Part shown: positions 16,753 through 25,956 of the stretch, piece by piece | How positions within the stretch are numbered: position 1 is the first letter of the stretch | Layout of the letters: the number at the start of each line of letters is the position of its first letter | From: CAVYVZ01 sp963772065 | Lineage (GTDB): Bacteria; Acidobacteriota; Vicinamibacteria; Vicinamibacterales; UBA2999 | Length of the DNA stretch: 64,000 nt | Assembly: GCA_963772065.1 (NCBI GenBank) | Contig: CAVYVZ010000004.1 | Span: forward strand, 124,001 to 188,000 | Reading direction: 5' to 3' | Notes under the pieces: model-generated | Databases searched by the model: none | Told to the model about the DNA's origin: nothing | What the model saw: the letters and a program-made list of their open reading frames with translations, nothing else | Made by a program: the position numbers and the translations under genes

Positions 16753-19700
16753 CGCCGCGATTGCGCTCGTCTTCTGGCTGCTGCTGGTCGTAGCCGCAAT
16801 GGCGTGGTGGCGTCCGCGCTTCTGGGATGAGCCGCACGAGCGCTTTCATCGTGCGGAGACGCTTGCGCGCGAAGGACGTCCGGCCGAGGCGCTGGCGGCG
16901 GTCGACGACGCGCTGACCGGCCGCCCCACAGACACCGGATTCCTGGTCTTCAAGGGACATCGCGAGCTCGATCTGAACAAGCCGGCGGAGGCCGAGCGGA
17001 CGTTTCGACAGGCCCTCGCCCAGGATCCGTCGAACGTGGACGCGTCGCTCGGGTTCGCGGCCGCGCTCGGACGCAACAAGGCCAGGAGCGCCGCGCTGCG
17101 AACGCTGCAAGCCCTGCGGCCGGCGGCGCTGTCGGAGTCGCAGCTGCGGCGGCGCAGTCAGCTCTATACCGCCCTCGATGCGCCGCTCCTCGCGCTCGAC
17201 GATCTCGCGCAGCTCCTGCACGCGCGTCCCTTCGATGCCGAGCTCCTGCGCGAAGCCGCGCTGCGCGCGCGCGACCTCGAAGACTGGAACCAGACTGCGA
17301 CGCTGGCGCTGCGCTTCGGGGCGGCGACCTCGGATGCGGCACTGCGCGCGTGGGCGAATCAAACACGGGCCGAAGCGCTCCGCGCGATCGGCGCACCCGC
17401 CGACCCGGTGGCGACCGCCGGACATTATCAGGAGCTGCTCCGACTGCAGCCTCATGATCCTGATCTGCGCCGGTCGTTCGCTCACGCGCTTCGGGCCGCG
17501 GGCCGGAGGGCCGAAGCGGAAGCGGCGTTTCGTGCGCTGCTCGCCGATTCCGCCGCCGACCGACAGACGCGCGTCGTCTACGCGTGGATGCTGAATACGG
17601 AGCGGCGGTACGCCGAGGCCTGGAATGTGATCGAGCCGCTGCCTCGGCCCGACGCCGATCCCGAAGTGCTGGAGCTTCAGGCGCGCACCGCGCTCTGGGC
17701 GGGCCGCCCACGCGACGCCGCCCAGTTGTTCAGCGCGCTCGTCGAACTCCGCCCCCAGCAGCCCGAGCTCTGGAAGCGGCTTGCCGAGAGCTGGCAGGCG
17801 GTCGGCGACGACAAGCAGACGATGGCCGCACTCGGCGCGTACGTGCGGCTCAACGCGCAGGACGCGGACGCGCGTAAGCAGCTCGCCGACATGCTTGCCG
17901 CGTCGCGCTCGCTCGACGCGGCGATCGAGCAGTACAGGGCGCTCGTGGCGGGAGACACGAAGAACCCGGCCCTCCTCCGCCGGCTCGGCCTGCTGCAGGA
18001 AACCGCCGGCGATCTGGAATCGGCGAAAGCCACCTACCTCGACGCCGTCGAGCCGGCCGGACACGACATCGGAGATCTGTACGTCCGCCTGGCGCGGGTT
18101 CATCGGTGGACGGGCGATCCAGCCGGCGCGGTGGCGTGGTACGAGAAACACATTGCGCGCGAGCAGGACGCGGTGCTCCGCGGTCAGGCGGAATCGGAGC
18201 TCGCGCTCGCCCTTCTCGAGGCGGGACACGCGGAGCGGAGTCTCACACACCTGAAGGCGTCCGCCTCGCGGCGTCCGCTCGATGCCGGCGAACTGCTCGT
18301 GGCGGCCCGCGCGGCTCACGCGATGGGTGACGCCACCGCGGCCGCGCGATTTCTCGCGCGACTCGGCGAGCATCGGCCACTCACCCTCGAAGAGGAAACG
18401 TGGCTCGCCGGCATGTATCGCGCCTCCGGGCGGACGGCCGATGCGCTCGCAACTTACACCGCCATCGCGGCGCGAACGCCCAACCCGCCCGTCGATGTCA
18501 CCGAGGCCGTCGGCGACCTGCGCTTCGAGACGGGAGACTTCGCGGGAGCGCTCGACGCATTCGACCGCATCCCGGATGCACCGACGCTCCCGCTGAAGCG
18601 GGCGCGCACGGCGTCGCGGCTCGGACGGCTCGTGGATGCCGCGGACGCGTACGACCGCTACCTTCGCCGGCATCCGGACGACATGGCCGTTCATCTCGAG
18701 GCGGCGCGGCACCATGCGGCCACCGGCGCTGCCCGCCGGGCCATCGAGCTGTACCAGAGGTTCATCGCCGCGCGCGGCGCGTCGGACTTGCGCCTCGAGA
18801 TGGCGCGCGCGCACCTCGCCGCGGAACGCTACCGCGACGCCGAAGCGTGGGCCCGTCAGGCGGTTGCCGCCGGCGAGGATCCGGACGAGTCGCGCCTCAC
18901 GCTGGCGCAGAGTCTCCACCTGCAAGGACGCGTGCGTCAGGCTGAAACCGTTCTTGCGAACGGGCCGCGGCCCGGTGCCGAAGCACTCGTGTGGCGGAGC
19001 CGCGTCGCGACGGCGCTCAATCGCCACCTCGATGCGTACGACTCGGCGCAGCGGGCGATCGCCGCCGGCGCGCAGCCCCGGGATCGGCTGTTGCTCTGGA
19101 TGGCGGCGTCAGCGCGGAAACGCGGCGACTACGGCCGCGCCCAGGCCGCGATCGCCAGCGTCCCCGCCGGACGTGCACACGCGTCGGAGGCCGTCGCCGC
19201 GCGCCACGAGCTGAACGCGGACACGGTGTCGGTCGTTGCCGTTCCAGCATGGCTGCACCGCGACAGCAACGGCCTTCGGCTCAGCGACGGCGGCGCGCGA
19301 GTGGTGCTGTTTCTGCCGGCGCGTCTGGCGTCCATGACCCTCGCTGCGTCGGCGGGAACGGTCGCGCAGGAATCGTTCTCGTCGCGGCGCACGAGCGCGG
19401 CGGTGACGGTGGGGCATCTCTTTCCGATACCCGCGCTGGAGCTGACACTCGGCGCCGGACTGCACCAGTTCGATGGCGCGGCCGACCTTCTGACCTGGCG
19501 CGCGCAAGCGTCGTTCTATCGCCTTGACGGATCGGCCGGCGGACTCTCCCTCGCCCGTGAGCCGCTGCTCCCGCTCGCGGGCGATACCGTGCGCCAATTC
19601 AACCGCGCCCTCGATATCGCCGCCATCGGACCCGCGTTTCATCTGCACGCGCTGCGCGGATACATCGACCGCGCCTTCGGCGACGCACGCCGCTTCCGCG

Positions 19701-20119
19701 TCGAAGCCGGCGTCGACGCGTTCGAAGACGGCAACCGGCGCGTTTCATCGTACCTGCACTATGAGATTCCGGTCGTTTCCGACGCGCGGCAGTGGGTAGC
19801 GATCCGTCCCAATCTCTATTTCGAGGCCTTCCGTGAGGGGAGCGCCGCGTACTACAGTCCCGACCATCACTTCACGACGGGCATGATGCTTCACGCCCTG
19901 CGGCGCCATCCGCGCTGGCACCTGGAGCTCGAAGTGAATCCGCAGTGGCTCCGGACGACCGGCAACAACGCGTTCGGCGCGCACGGACTGATCGCGGGCG
20001 GCGCGACGTTCGGGCGGGTATCGCTGTCGGGAGGCGCGTTCGTCTTCTACGACGGACTCGAGGACTACCTGCAGCGCCGCATGACCGCCACGATTAGCGT
20101 CGCCGTGGGGCGACGCTAA
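16724..20119 (+). CDS. TPR-repeat protein with C-terminal outer-membrane beta-barrel-like domain (BcsC/PgaA-like)
   Basis: A 1131-aa envelope protein. A signal anchor lies at ~10-28 (AAIALVFWLLLVVAAMAWW). About 20 tetratricopeptide repeats cover ~35-800 (e.g. HRAETLAREGRPAEALAAVDDALTGR, RFHRAL-type helices). The last ~290 residues switch to alternating strands with aromatic ends (GAGLHQFDG, WRAQASFYRLDG, SSYLHYEIPVVSDARQW) and end with an R-rich strand, suggesting a barrel. The TPR + barrel order matches exopolysaccharide export proteins such as BcsC and PgaA. It starts inside the GT2 gene (29-bp overlap). The barrel assignment is inferred from pattern only. Confidence 0.75.
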   Translation: MDARQIPTRSAAIALVFWLLLVVAAMAWWRPRFWDEPHERFHRAETLAREGRPAEALAAVDDALTGRPTDTGFLVFKGHRELDLNKPAEAERTFRQALAQDPSNVDASLGFAAALGRNKARSAALRTLQALRPAALSESQLRRRSQLYTALDAPLLALDDLAQLLHARPFDAELLREAALRARDLEDWNQTATLALRFGAATSDAALRAWANQTRAEALRAIGAPADPVATAGHYQELLRLQPHDPDLRRSFAHALRAAGRRAEAEAAFRALLADSAADRQTRVVYAWMLNTERRYAEAWNVIEPLPRPDADPEVLELQARTALWAGRPRDAAQLFSALVELRPQQPELWKRLAESWQAVGDDKQTMAALGAYVRLNAQDADARKQLADMLAASRSLDAAIEQYRALVAGDTKNPALLRRLGLLQETAGDLESAKATYLDAVEPAGHDIGDLYVRLARVHRWTGDPAGAVAWYEKHIAREQDAVLRGQAESELALALLEAGHAERSLTHLKASASRRPLDAGELLVAARAAHAMGDATAAARFLARLGEHRPLTLEEETWLAGMYRASGRTADALATYTAIAARTPNPPVDVTEAVGDLRFETGDFAGALDAFDRIPDAPTLPLKRARTASRLGRLVDAADAYDRYLRRHPDDMAVHLEAARHHAATGAARRAIELYQRFIAARGASDLRLEMARAHLAAERYRDAEAWARQAVAAGEDPDESRLTLAQSLHLQGRVRQAETVLANGPRPGAEALVWRSRVATALNRHLDAYDSAQRAIAAGAQPRDRLLLWMAASARKRGDYGRAQAAIASVPAGRAHASEAVAARHELNADTVSVVAVPAWLHRDSNGLRLSDGGARVVLFLPARLASMTLAASAGTVAQESFSSRRTSAAVTVGHLFPIPALELTLGAGLHQFDGAADLLTWRAQASFYRLDGSAGGLSLAREPLLPLAGDTVRQFNRALDIAAIGPAFHLHALRGYIDRAFGDARRFRVEAGVDAFEDGNRRVSSYLHYEIPVVSDARQWVAIRPNLYFEAFREGSAAYYSPDHHFTTGMMLHALRRHPRWHLELEVNPQWLRTTGNNAFGAHGLIAGGATFGRVSLSGGAFVFYDGLEDYLQRRMTATISVAVGRR

Positions 20120-20122
20120 TCT

Positions 20123-20316
20123 AGGTCAAAGGTCAAAGGTCAAAGGTCAAAAGTCAGGTCAAAGGTTCAAGGTCAAAGGTTCAAGGTCAAGGTTCAAGGT
20201 CAAAGGTTCAAGCCTGGTCAAGCTGAACTCACGGACTGCGCGAGCACGGCGGACCTACACCTCGACCCAGTACCCTAAACCTAAGTACCTTACTTTTGAC
20301 CTTTGACCTTTGACCT
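20123..20316. repeat. Second iterated GGTCAAA spacer with 29-bp inverted arms
   Basis: Four AGGTCAA units start at 20123, 20130, 20137 and 20144, followed by AAGTCAGG and then AGGTTCA/AGGTCAA alternation to ~20215. The segment 20130-20158 is mirrored with one mismatch by its reverse complement at 20288-20316. It lies between the TPR gene and a convergent small gene, exactly as the 14128-14392 element lies between convergent genes. Both use the same heptamer, so they are members of one family. Confidence 0.82.
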
Positions 20317-20330
20317 TGATCCAGAGGGCG

Positions 20331-20552
20331 CTAGCCCTCTTCTTCGTATTCCTCTTCTTCGATCGGAAGGAATCGGGTCGGTGGGCGCAGCGCTTCGCGA
20401 TAGTCGTAGACGGGCAGATCGCGAACGTGCAAGGCAAGCACGCAGGTGGAACCCTTCTCGTCGATGACGACGGTGACGGGGCTTCCCTCGACGCCTTCGC
20501 GGAACGCCACGCGGCATCCGCAGGCGAGTTTGGCGTGCGTGAACCCTTTCAT
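20331..20552 (-). CDS. Small acidic protein, unknown function
   Basis: A 73-aa hypothetical protein. It begins MKGFTHAKLACGCRVAFREG and ends in a glutamate-rich tail (IEEEEYEEEG). The middle (PVTVVIDEKGSTCVLALHVRDLPVYDYREALR) looks like a small beta domain. The two cysteines in ACGC might bind metal. It is the last gene of the sigma/anti-sigma/thioredoxin operon (18 bp after the TlpA-like gene), so it may share the redox stress regulon. No family recognised. Confidence 0.6.
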   Translation of the reverse strand: MKGFTHAKLACGCRVAFREGVEGSPVTVVIDEKGSTCVLALHVRDLPVYDYREALRPPTRFLPIEEEEYEEEG

Positions 20553-20570
20553 GGGCGGATCATATCACGC

Positions 20571-21146
20571 TTAGAGGAGCGCCTTGATCGGTCCTTCGAT
20601 CTGACCCTTGGCGGCGATGCCGTGGTGGGTCTTGCAGATTTTTCCGTCGCGGCCGATGAACACCGTCACCGGTATCCCGTAGAGCGGCCCGAAGGCGTCC
20701 TGCACGTCTTCACGTCCAAGACCGACGAGCACCGGGTAGTTGATCTTGTACTTCGTCGCGAACGGTTTCAACTGGTCAATCGGATCGTCGACCGACATGC
20801 CCAAGACCACGACGTCGTTCGCATACTGCTTCTGCAGCTCGACGAGCGACGGAATCTCGACCTTGCACGGCCCGCACCAGGTGGCCCAGAAGTTCAGGAC
20901 GATGACCTTGCCTTTGAACGAGGAGAGCCGCACGTCGGCGCCGTTCATGTCCTTGACGGTGTAGTTCAGCGGCGCCTTCTTCGTGTTCCGATCGCAGGTC
21001 GTCGCGGCCGCCGCGGCCACTTCCTCGGGCTCGATGAGGCCGGTATCGCCGCCGAGCGGCAGCATCAGCAGCGCCAGCGCCGCAGCCGTCGCGGCCATCG
21101 AGATCCACCGGGCCGGTTGCGTGTCGGTGCCAATCCTCATCGTCAT
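20571..21146 (-). CDS. TlpA-like thioredoxin-fold protein, membrane-anchored
   Basis: A 191-aa periplasmic thiol-disulfide oxidoreductase. An N-terminal helix (SMAATAAALALLMLPLGG) anchors or exports it. The redoxin domain follows with VIVLNFWATWCGPCKVEIPSL, whose WCGPC is the active site, and the cis-proline motif YGIPVTVFIGRDG. An extra cysteine pair (TTCDRNTKK, KICKTHHG) is present. TlpA/ResA-type proteins reduce disulfides, often for cytochrome c or oxidase maturation. It lies 9 bp after the anti-sigma gene, linking it to the ECF regulon. Confidence 0.9.
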   Translation of the reverse strand: MTMRIGTDTQPARWISMAATAAALALLMLPLGGDTGLIEPEEVAAAAATTCDRNTKKAPLNYTVKDMNGADVRLSSFKGKVIVLNFWATWCGPCKVEIPSLVELQKQYANDVVVLGMSVDDPIDQLKPFATKYKINYPVLVGLGREDVQDAFGPLYGIPVTVFIGRDGKICKTHHGIAAKGQIEGPIKALL

Positions 21147-21155
21147 GCCTCTATT

Positions 21156-21920
21156 CTAGCGGGCTTCCTGCTGGACGTAGCGCACCAGCTGTGCGTCGTG
21201 GCCGGATGCCGCTTCCGGCAGCACGAGCACGTATGTGTGGCCGCCGCGCGACCAGATGCGGTTGCGGTGCCCCATGGTCGTGATGTCCGCATCGCGGCGC
21301 GTGACCCCTTCGAGCCGGAACAGCGACACAGGCCCCGCGGCCGCGCCGCGGTACATAATGTGCGGCATCGTTCCATCCGCGTACAGACAGCGGCCGCCGC
21401 CGATCAGCCGCAGCCCATTCTCCGGCGAGGATGGCGGCACGTGCATGTCCCATCCGTACTTCGTTTCCAACTCGTGTTCGACGGCGTGCGCATCGGCTTC
21501 TCCGCCGGCCAATCCGACGAACTTGAAGCACTTCAGGTGGTCCGCCGTCATTTGGGCAGCCAACACGGTGCCCGACTGGGACGTGGACACCCAGAGCACG
21601 ATGAAGCCCGCGACGAGAGCCCCCGAGCCGATGAGCACGGCGGGGAGCACGCGTCCGCCGAAGATAGCGCGGCCGTGCGCGCGACAGTGATCGCGAGCGA
21701 GCTCCTCGCAGCGCGATCGCAGACCCGGAGGAAGCGGCGACTGGCGCAACCGATCGGCGCGCTCGCGCACGACGGTGCGGGCGCCCTGCTCCTCCTCGGC
21801 CGACCGGCGGCACGGCGGACATCTGTTCAAATGGCGCTCGACGTCCGTGCGCTCGCCCGGCGGCAAGGCCTCGTCGACGTATGGGGTCAGCCGATCTTCG
21901 GTCCGCCGACAGTCGTCCAT
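21156..21920 (-). CDS. Zinc-finger (ZAS) anti-sigma factor
   Basis: A 254-aa membrane anti-sigma factor for the ECF gene 7 bp upstream. The N-terminal cytoplasmic domain carries CRRTEDRLTPYVDEALPPGER...HLNRCPPCR, the Hx3Cx2C zinc motif of ZAS anti-sigmas. One TM helix at ~90-112 (LPAVLIGSGALVAGFIVLWV) precedes a periplasmic domain of unknown fold with the conserved-looking DHLKCFKFVGLAGG and YGWDMHVPP. The zinc motif and operon partner suggest a redox-responsive release of sigma; this is inference. Confidence 0.88.
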   Translation of the reverse strand: MDDCRRTEDRLTPYVDEALPPGERTDVERHLNRCPPCRRSAEEEQGARTVVRERADRLRQSPLPPGLRSRCEELARDHCRAHGRAIFGGRVLPAVLIGSGALVAGFIVLWVSTSQSGTVLAAQMTADHLKCFKFVGLAGGEADAHAVEHELETKYGWDMHVPPSSPENGLRLIGGGRCLYADGTMPHIMYRGAAAGPVSLFRLEGVTRRDADITTMGHRNRIWSRGGHTYVLVLPEAASGHDAQLVRYVQQEAR

Positions 21921-21927
21921 CGCTCCT

Positions 21928-22515
21928 CTACGGCCGTCCGGCCACTTCCATACGCGCGCCCCGCCCCGCGCCCGACAACCGCTCGAAGAGCAGCCGCCGG
22001 CCGCGCGAGATGCGCGACATCACCGTCCCTATCGGAATGCCGAGCATCTCGGCCATCTCCGCATAGGAAAACTCCTCGACGTCGCGAAGCCACACCGCCT
22101 CGCGGAAGGCGTCCGGCAGCTCGTCGAGCGCCGCCTGCAGATCCGCGTCCAGCGTGGCGCGCATCAGGATACGCTCGGGCGTATCGAACGCGATGGGGCC
22201 GTCAGGCCTCGTGCCCGCCAGCTCCACCCGTTCGCTGTCCACCTCGACCGTCTCCCTCGATGCATCACGGCGCCGATTCCGCCACGTGTTGTGGAGGATC
22301 GTATACAGCCACGCCTTCAGATTGGTCCCGCGCTTGAACCGGTCCGTGAAGCGGAACGCCTTCACGAACGTGTCCTGCACCAGATCCTCGGCGTCCGCGC
22401 GGTTGCGCGTGAGGCGCAATGCGGTTGCGTAGAGGGGCTCCAGGTAGCCCAGGGCCTCGGCCGCGAACGCGTCGGCGTCCGCGCGGGCGTTCGTGGACCG
22501 GACGCGGCGCAGCAT
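21928..22515 (-). CDS. ECF-family RNA polymerase sigma factor
   Basis: A 195-aa sigma-70 family regulator. Region 2 is AEALGYLEPLYATALRLTRNRADAEDLVQDTFVKAF with the core-binding helix; TNLKAWLYTILHNTWRNR follows. Region 4 is ALDELPDAFREAVWLRDVEEFSYAEMAEMLGIPIGTVMSRISRGRRLL, the -35 helix-turn-helix. It heads the sigma, ZAS anti-sigma, TlpA-like, small acidic protein operon. The leader (22516-22600) contains GGAAT on the coding strand ~65 bp upstream of the ATG, a possible self-regulated -35 element, without a clean -10. Confidence 0.93.
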   Translation of the reverse strand: MLRRVRSTNARADADAFAAEALGYLEPLYATALRLTRNRADAEDLVQDTFVKAFRFTDRFKRGTNLKAWLYTILHNTWRNRRRDASRETVEVDSERVELAGTRPDGPIAFDTPERILMRATLDADLQAALDELPDAFREAVWLRDVEEFSYAEMAEMLGIPIGTVMSRISRGRRLLFERLSGAGRGARMEVAGRP

Positions 22516-22783
22516 CGATTCCGTAGGCCCACATGACTAAACACGGCAACCCGTGGCCGTATTCCTTGGAGGGCTTACGTAGCCAGTATAAGGGGACAGC
22601 CCGGCCGACGCGGAGGACAGCCGTCGGGCGCAGACACGGGGCTTTCTCGCGCCAATCCGCCGGTCCTCAGCGGTATATCTCTTGCTGCCCGGCCCCCGTC
22701 CGCCGATTGCGAGCGCCCTATCGCCGAAGTAAGATCGCGCGCATCCCATTGGCAGGGTCCTGTCCCTGCGAGGAGAAGTTCTT

Positions 22784-25700
22784 ATGAGCATCCGCACCCA
22801 GTGCGGGGCCCTGCTGCCAACCGCCATTCTCGCGGCGGCCGTTCTTGCGGGCGTGTCCTCAGAAGCGGCGGCTCAGACCCAGTACATCCCCTATTTCGGG
22901 AAGAATCAGATCCGCTACGACAACTTCAAGTGGCACATCTATACGACCGACCACTTCGAAATCTATTACTACCCGGAGATCGAAAGTCATCTCGAGCGCG
23001 CGGCCGGGTACGCCGAGAGCGCCTACCAGCATGTGAGCTCGGAGCTGAAACACGACCTGGCCTTCAAGGTTCCTCTGATCCTCTTCAAGACGAGCAGCGA
23101 GTTCCAGCAGCAGAACGTGATCCCGGGTGCCGCGCAGGAGGGCGTCGGCGCATTCGCCGAGCCGTCCCGCCAGCGGATCGTCATGCCGCTCGACGAGCCG
23201 CCCGATCTCTTGTACCGGCTCATCGTGCACGAGCTCACGCACATCTTCGAGTTCGACATCATCCCCACGTCGCTCATCCGCCGCAGCGTACCGTTGTGGG
23301 TCAACGAAGGACTGTCGGACTACATGACCGGGCTGTGGCGCCCGAACGACCTGATGACGGTGCGCGATGCCGCCGTCTCGGACATCGTGCCGAAGATGAG
23401 CAAGCTCGAAGGCTACGGGCAGTTCTCGAACCCGCGCCTGATCTACAACCTTGGGCACTCCGTCTTCGAGTTCATCGAGTCGCGCTGGGGCAAGGAAGGG
23501 CTGCGGCAGTACCTCTTCGCGCTGCGCAAGGCCGTCATCGGCGGCGGCGAGGATGCTTATGAGGAAGCGTTCCGCCTCACCCCGGAGGAGTTCGACCAGC
23601 AGTTCGAACGCTACCTGAAGGATCGCTTCAAGCCGTTCCGCGACAAGGAACGGCCGGCCGATTACGGGAAGAACCTCGCGCCGGATCCCGAGAAATCGAG
23701 CTTTCAGCAGGCGCTGACCGTGGAGCCGTCGCCCTCCGGCGATCTGCTCGCGGTCGTCTCGCCGAACCGCAAGGACCGTGAGTACGACATCGTCCTGGTC
23801 TCGGCGAAGGATGGTTCGGTCGTGCGCAACCTGACCAGGGGGTTCGACCAGGACCGGGGGTTCGAGTACATCTCCGTGCCGGGCGGCCGCTGGAATACCG
23901 TCCCGTGGATGTCGTGGGCACCGGCCGGCGACCGGATCGCGTACTTCGCGCGCCGCGAAAAGGGCAAGCCGCTCTTCCTCCAGAACATCATCACGCGGGA
24001 CGTCGAGAAGCGCCTCGACATGTCGACGGTTGACGATCCGGAATCGCCGGACTTCTCGCCCGACGGCCGCAAGGTCGTCTTCTCGGCGCTGCGCGACGGC
24101 GTGGGCGATATCTTCGTCGTCGACGTCGAATCGGGTCAGGTCGAGAACCTGACGAAGGATGCATTCGCGGATTACGGGCCGACCTACTCACCGGACGGCA
24201 AGTACGTCGTCTACGTCGCGCGCGTCAGCGGAAACGAGAAGCTGTTCCGCCTGGACATCGCGACCGGCACGAAGACGCAGCTCACGTTCGGCACCCACGA
24301 CGACAGCGCGGCGCAGTTCCTCGACGCCGACACGCTCGTGTTCTCCTCGACGGCAACCGACCCGGGTCAGCCGATCGAGCCCGACGTCGCGCGCAACGGG
24401 AACATCTACAACATCTGGACGCTGAGCCTCAAGACCGGCGAGCTGAAGCAGTTCACCGACGCACTCGGGGGCAACCTGTCCCCGGTCGTGCTGAACGAGG
24501 GCAACACGAACCGCGTTGCGTTCGTCAGCTACTACAAGAACGAGTACGCGCTGCACACGCTCGAGCGGAAGGATGCGATCGTCACGGCCTCGACCTCCGA
24601 CTTTGGCTCGGCGGGACCGGTCATCGACTTCCAGCCGCCGCTCACCCACACGCTCGTCACCGAGAACAAGCGCCGGAAGGGCACGTTCGAGAAGCTCTTC
24701 CTCGACGGACGCCCTCCGGTGAACGTCGGCGTCACGAGCGGCGGCGATGTGTTCGGCGGATCGATGGTGACCTTCAGCGACGTGCTGGGCGATCAGCAGT
24801 TCTCGCTGTTCGCCGCCTCGGTGTCGCAGTACCGCACGCTGTCGTTCCAGTACATCAATCTCGCGAAGCGCTTTCAGTACGCGGCGCAGGGGTTCTCGTC
24901 GACGCAGTTCTTCTACGGGCAGCTCGAAGGCATCTTCTACGATCCGGCGTTCAGCGGCATCATCGACCGCGACCTGGCAGTGGCCACGCGGACGGTACGC
25001 GGCGGCAACGTGTTCGGCATCTGGCCGCTCGACCGCTACCGCCGCTTCGAAGTGTCGGGCGGGTTGATCAACTACCGCGAGGAATTCCAGGACCCGCTCG
25101 TCGCCCTCGAGTCGGAGCTGTATCAGCAGCAGACCTTCGGCAGGCAGTTGTTCCGCAGCGGGACGATGGTGCCGCTGGGGGTCAGCTTCGTGCAGGAGAC
25201 CACCGTCTTCCGTGAGTTCGGACCGCTGGCGGGCAACACGGTGCGCTTCGCCTACGACATCGCCCCGAAGATCGGCAACACGTTGTCGCGGCAGACGGCG
25301 GACCTCGACGCCCGCTACTATCTGCGCCTCGGAGGGTCGGGCCTGCTGGCCATGCGCGCGCGCGGCTACAAGAGCTGGGGCGACTATCCGGACTTCCTGT
25401 ACTTCGGCGGCAACTCCGAGATGCGCGGGTACGACTACCTCGAGTTCGTCGGCCAGAACGCTTTCTTCCTCAACGCCGAGCTCCGCTTCCCGTTCATCGA
25501 AGCGATGCTGACGCCGATAGGAATCCTGGGCGGCGTGCGCGGCGTATTCTTCGCGAACGTGGGCGGAGCCCACTGGGAGGGACAGCCCTTCAAGGCATAC
25601 CGGCGGGATCCCGAGGTCGTCAGGCCGGTCATCAACTACAACCAGCAACTGCAGCCGGTTCTGGGAACGCCACGCGTCATCGATGGATTCCGGCTGGTGG

Positions 25701-25909
25701 ACGCGCGCGCATCCTACGGCGTCGGCCTCGAGACCTTCGCTCTCGGCTTCCCGATTCACTTCGATTGGTCGTGGAAGACGCTGTTCAACAAGGATTGGGA
25801 GGACGCGCTCTTCTCACTTCCCTGCTCGGCGGACGGCCAGCGAAACTGCGGCGGCAGTTCCGCGTTCCGGAAAGCGAAGTTCGCCGTCTGGATCGGCTAC
25901 GACTTCTGA
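22784..25909 (+). CDS. Gluzincin-like protease / TolB-type propeller / Omp85-like barrel fusion protein
   Basis: A 1041-aa secreted or outer-membrane protein. Signal peptide 1-30 (ends EAAAQ). Residues ~45-290 resemble the peptidase MA group: HELTH at 149-153 and NEGLSDY at 174-180 (H149, H153 and E175 as zinc ligands), so it is likely catalytic. Residues ~305-560 carry WD40-like/TolB propeller blades (SPDFSPDGRKVVFSALRDG, YSPDGKYVVYVAR). Residues ~640-1041 are strand-rich, with GNSEMRGYDYLEFVGQNAFFLNAELRFPF typical of the Omp85/surface-antigen barrel. Start is ATG 22784 after AGGAGAAG. Whether the protease faces periplasm or outside is unknown. Confidence 0.85.
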   Translation: MSIRTQCGALLPTAILAAAVLAGVSSEAAAQTQYIPYFGKNQIRYDNFKWHIYTTDHFEIYYYPEIESHLERAAGYAESAYQHVSSELKHDLAFKVPLILFKTSSEFQQQNVIPGAAQEGVGAFAEPSRQRIVMPLDEPPDLLYRLIVHELTHIFEFDIIPTSLIRRSVPLWVNEGLSDYMTGLWRPNDLMTVRDAAVSDIVPKMSKLEGYGQFSNPRLIYNLGHSVFEFIESRWGKEGLRQYLFALRKAVIGGGEDAYEEAFRLTPEEFDQQFERYLKDRFKPFRDKERPADYGKNLAPDPEKSSFQQALTVEPSPSGDLLAVVSPNRKDREYDIVLVSAKDGSVVRNLTRGFDQDRGFEYISVPGGRWNTVPWMSWAPAGDRIAYFARREKGKPLFLQNIITRDVEKRLDMSTVDDPESPDFSPDGRKVVFSALRDGVGDIFVVDVESGQVENLTKDAFADYGPTYSPDGKYVVYVARVSGNEKLFRLDIATGTKTQLTFGTHDDSAAQFLDADTLVFSSTATDPGQPIEPDVARNGNIYNIWTLSLKTGELKQFTDALGGNLSPVVLNEGNTNRVAFVSYYKNEYALHTLERKDAIVTASTSDFGSAGPVIDFQPPLTHTLVTENKRRKGTFEKLFLDGRPPVNVGVTSGGDVFGGSMVTFSDVLGDQQFSLFAASVSQYRTLSFQYINLAKRFQYAAQGFSSTQFFYGQLEGIFYDPAFSGIIDRDLAVATRTVRGGNVFGIWPLDRYRRFEVSGGLINYREEFQDPLVALESELYQQQTFGRQLFRSGTMVPLGVSFVQETTVFREFGPLAGNTVRFAYDIAPKIGNTLSRQTADLDARYYLRLGGSGLLAMRARGYKSWGDYPDFLYFGGNSEMRGYDYLEFVGQNAFFLNAELRFPFIEAMLTPIGILGGVRGVFFANVGGAHWEGQPFKAYRRDPEVVRPVINYNQQLQPVLGTPRVIDGFRLVDARASYGVGLETFALGFPIHFDWSWKTLFNKDWEDALFSLPCSADGQRNCGGSSAFRKAKFAVWIGYDF

Positions 25910-25915
25910 GGGGTC

Positions 25916-25956
25916 AGGAAGCAGGGCTGTCTCAGTCACGAGGACAGCCGCTTCCT
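25916..25956. terminator. Bidirectional hairpin between convergent genes
   Basis: AGGAAGC at 25916-25922 pairs with GCTTCCT at 25950-25956, with an inner GGCTGTC/GACAGCC stem and a ~10-nt loop. It lies between the fusion-protein stop and the stop of the convergent beta-helix gene (whose stop codon sits in the right arm). There is no T-run, so it is a hairpin of intrinsic-terminator geometry but unproven termination. Confidence 0.6.

Noticed and set aside
16247..19027. Long open frame (926 aa) antisense to the TPR gene
   Set aside because: Arginine-rich, no domains, no ribosome site, and lies opposite a protein with clear TPR repeats. High GC keeps the shadow frame open.
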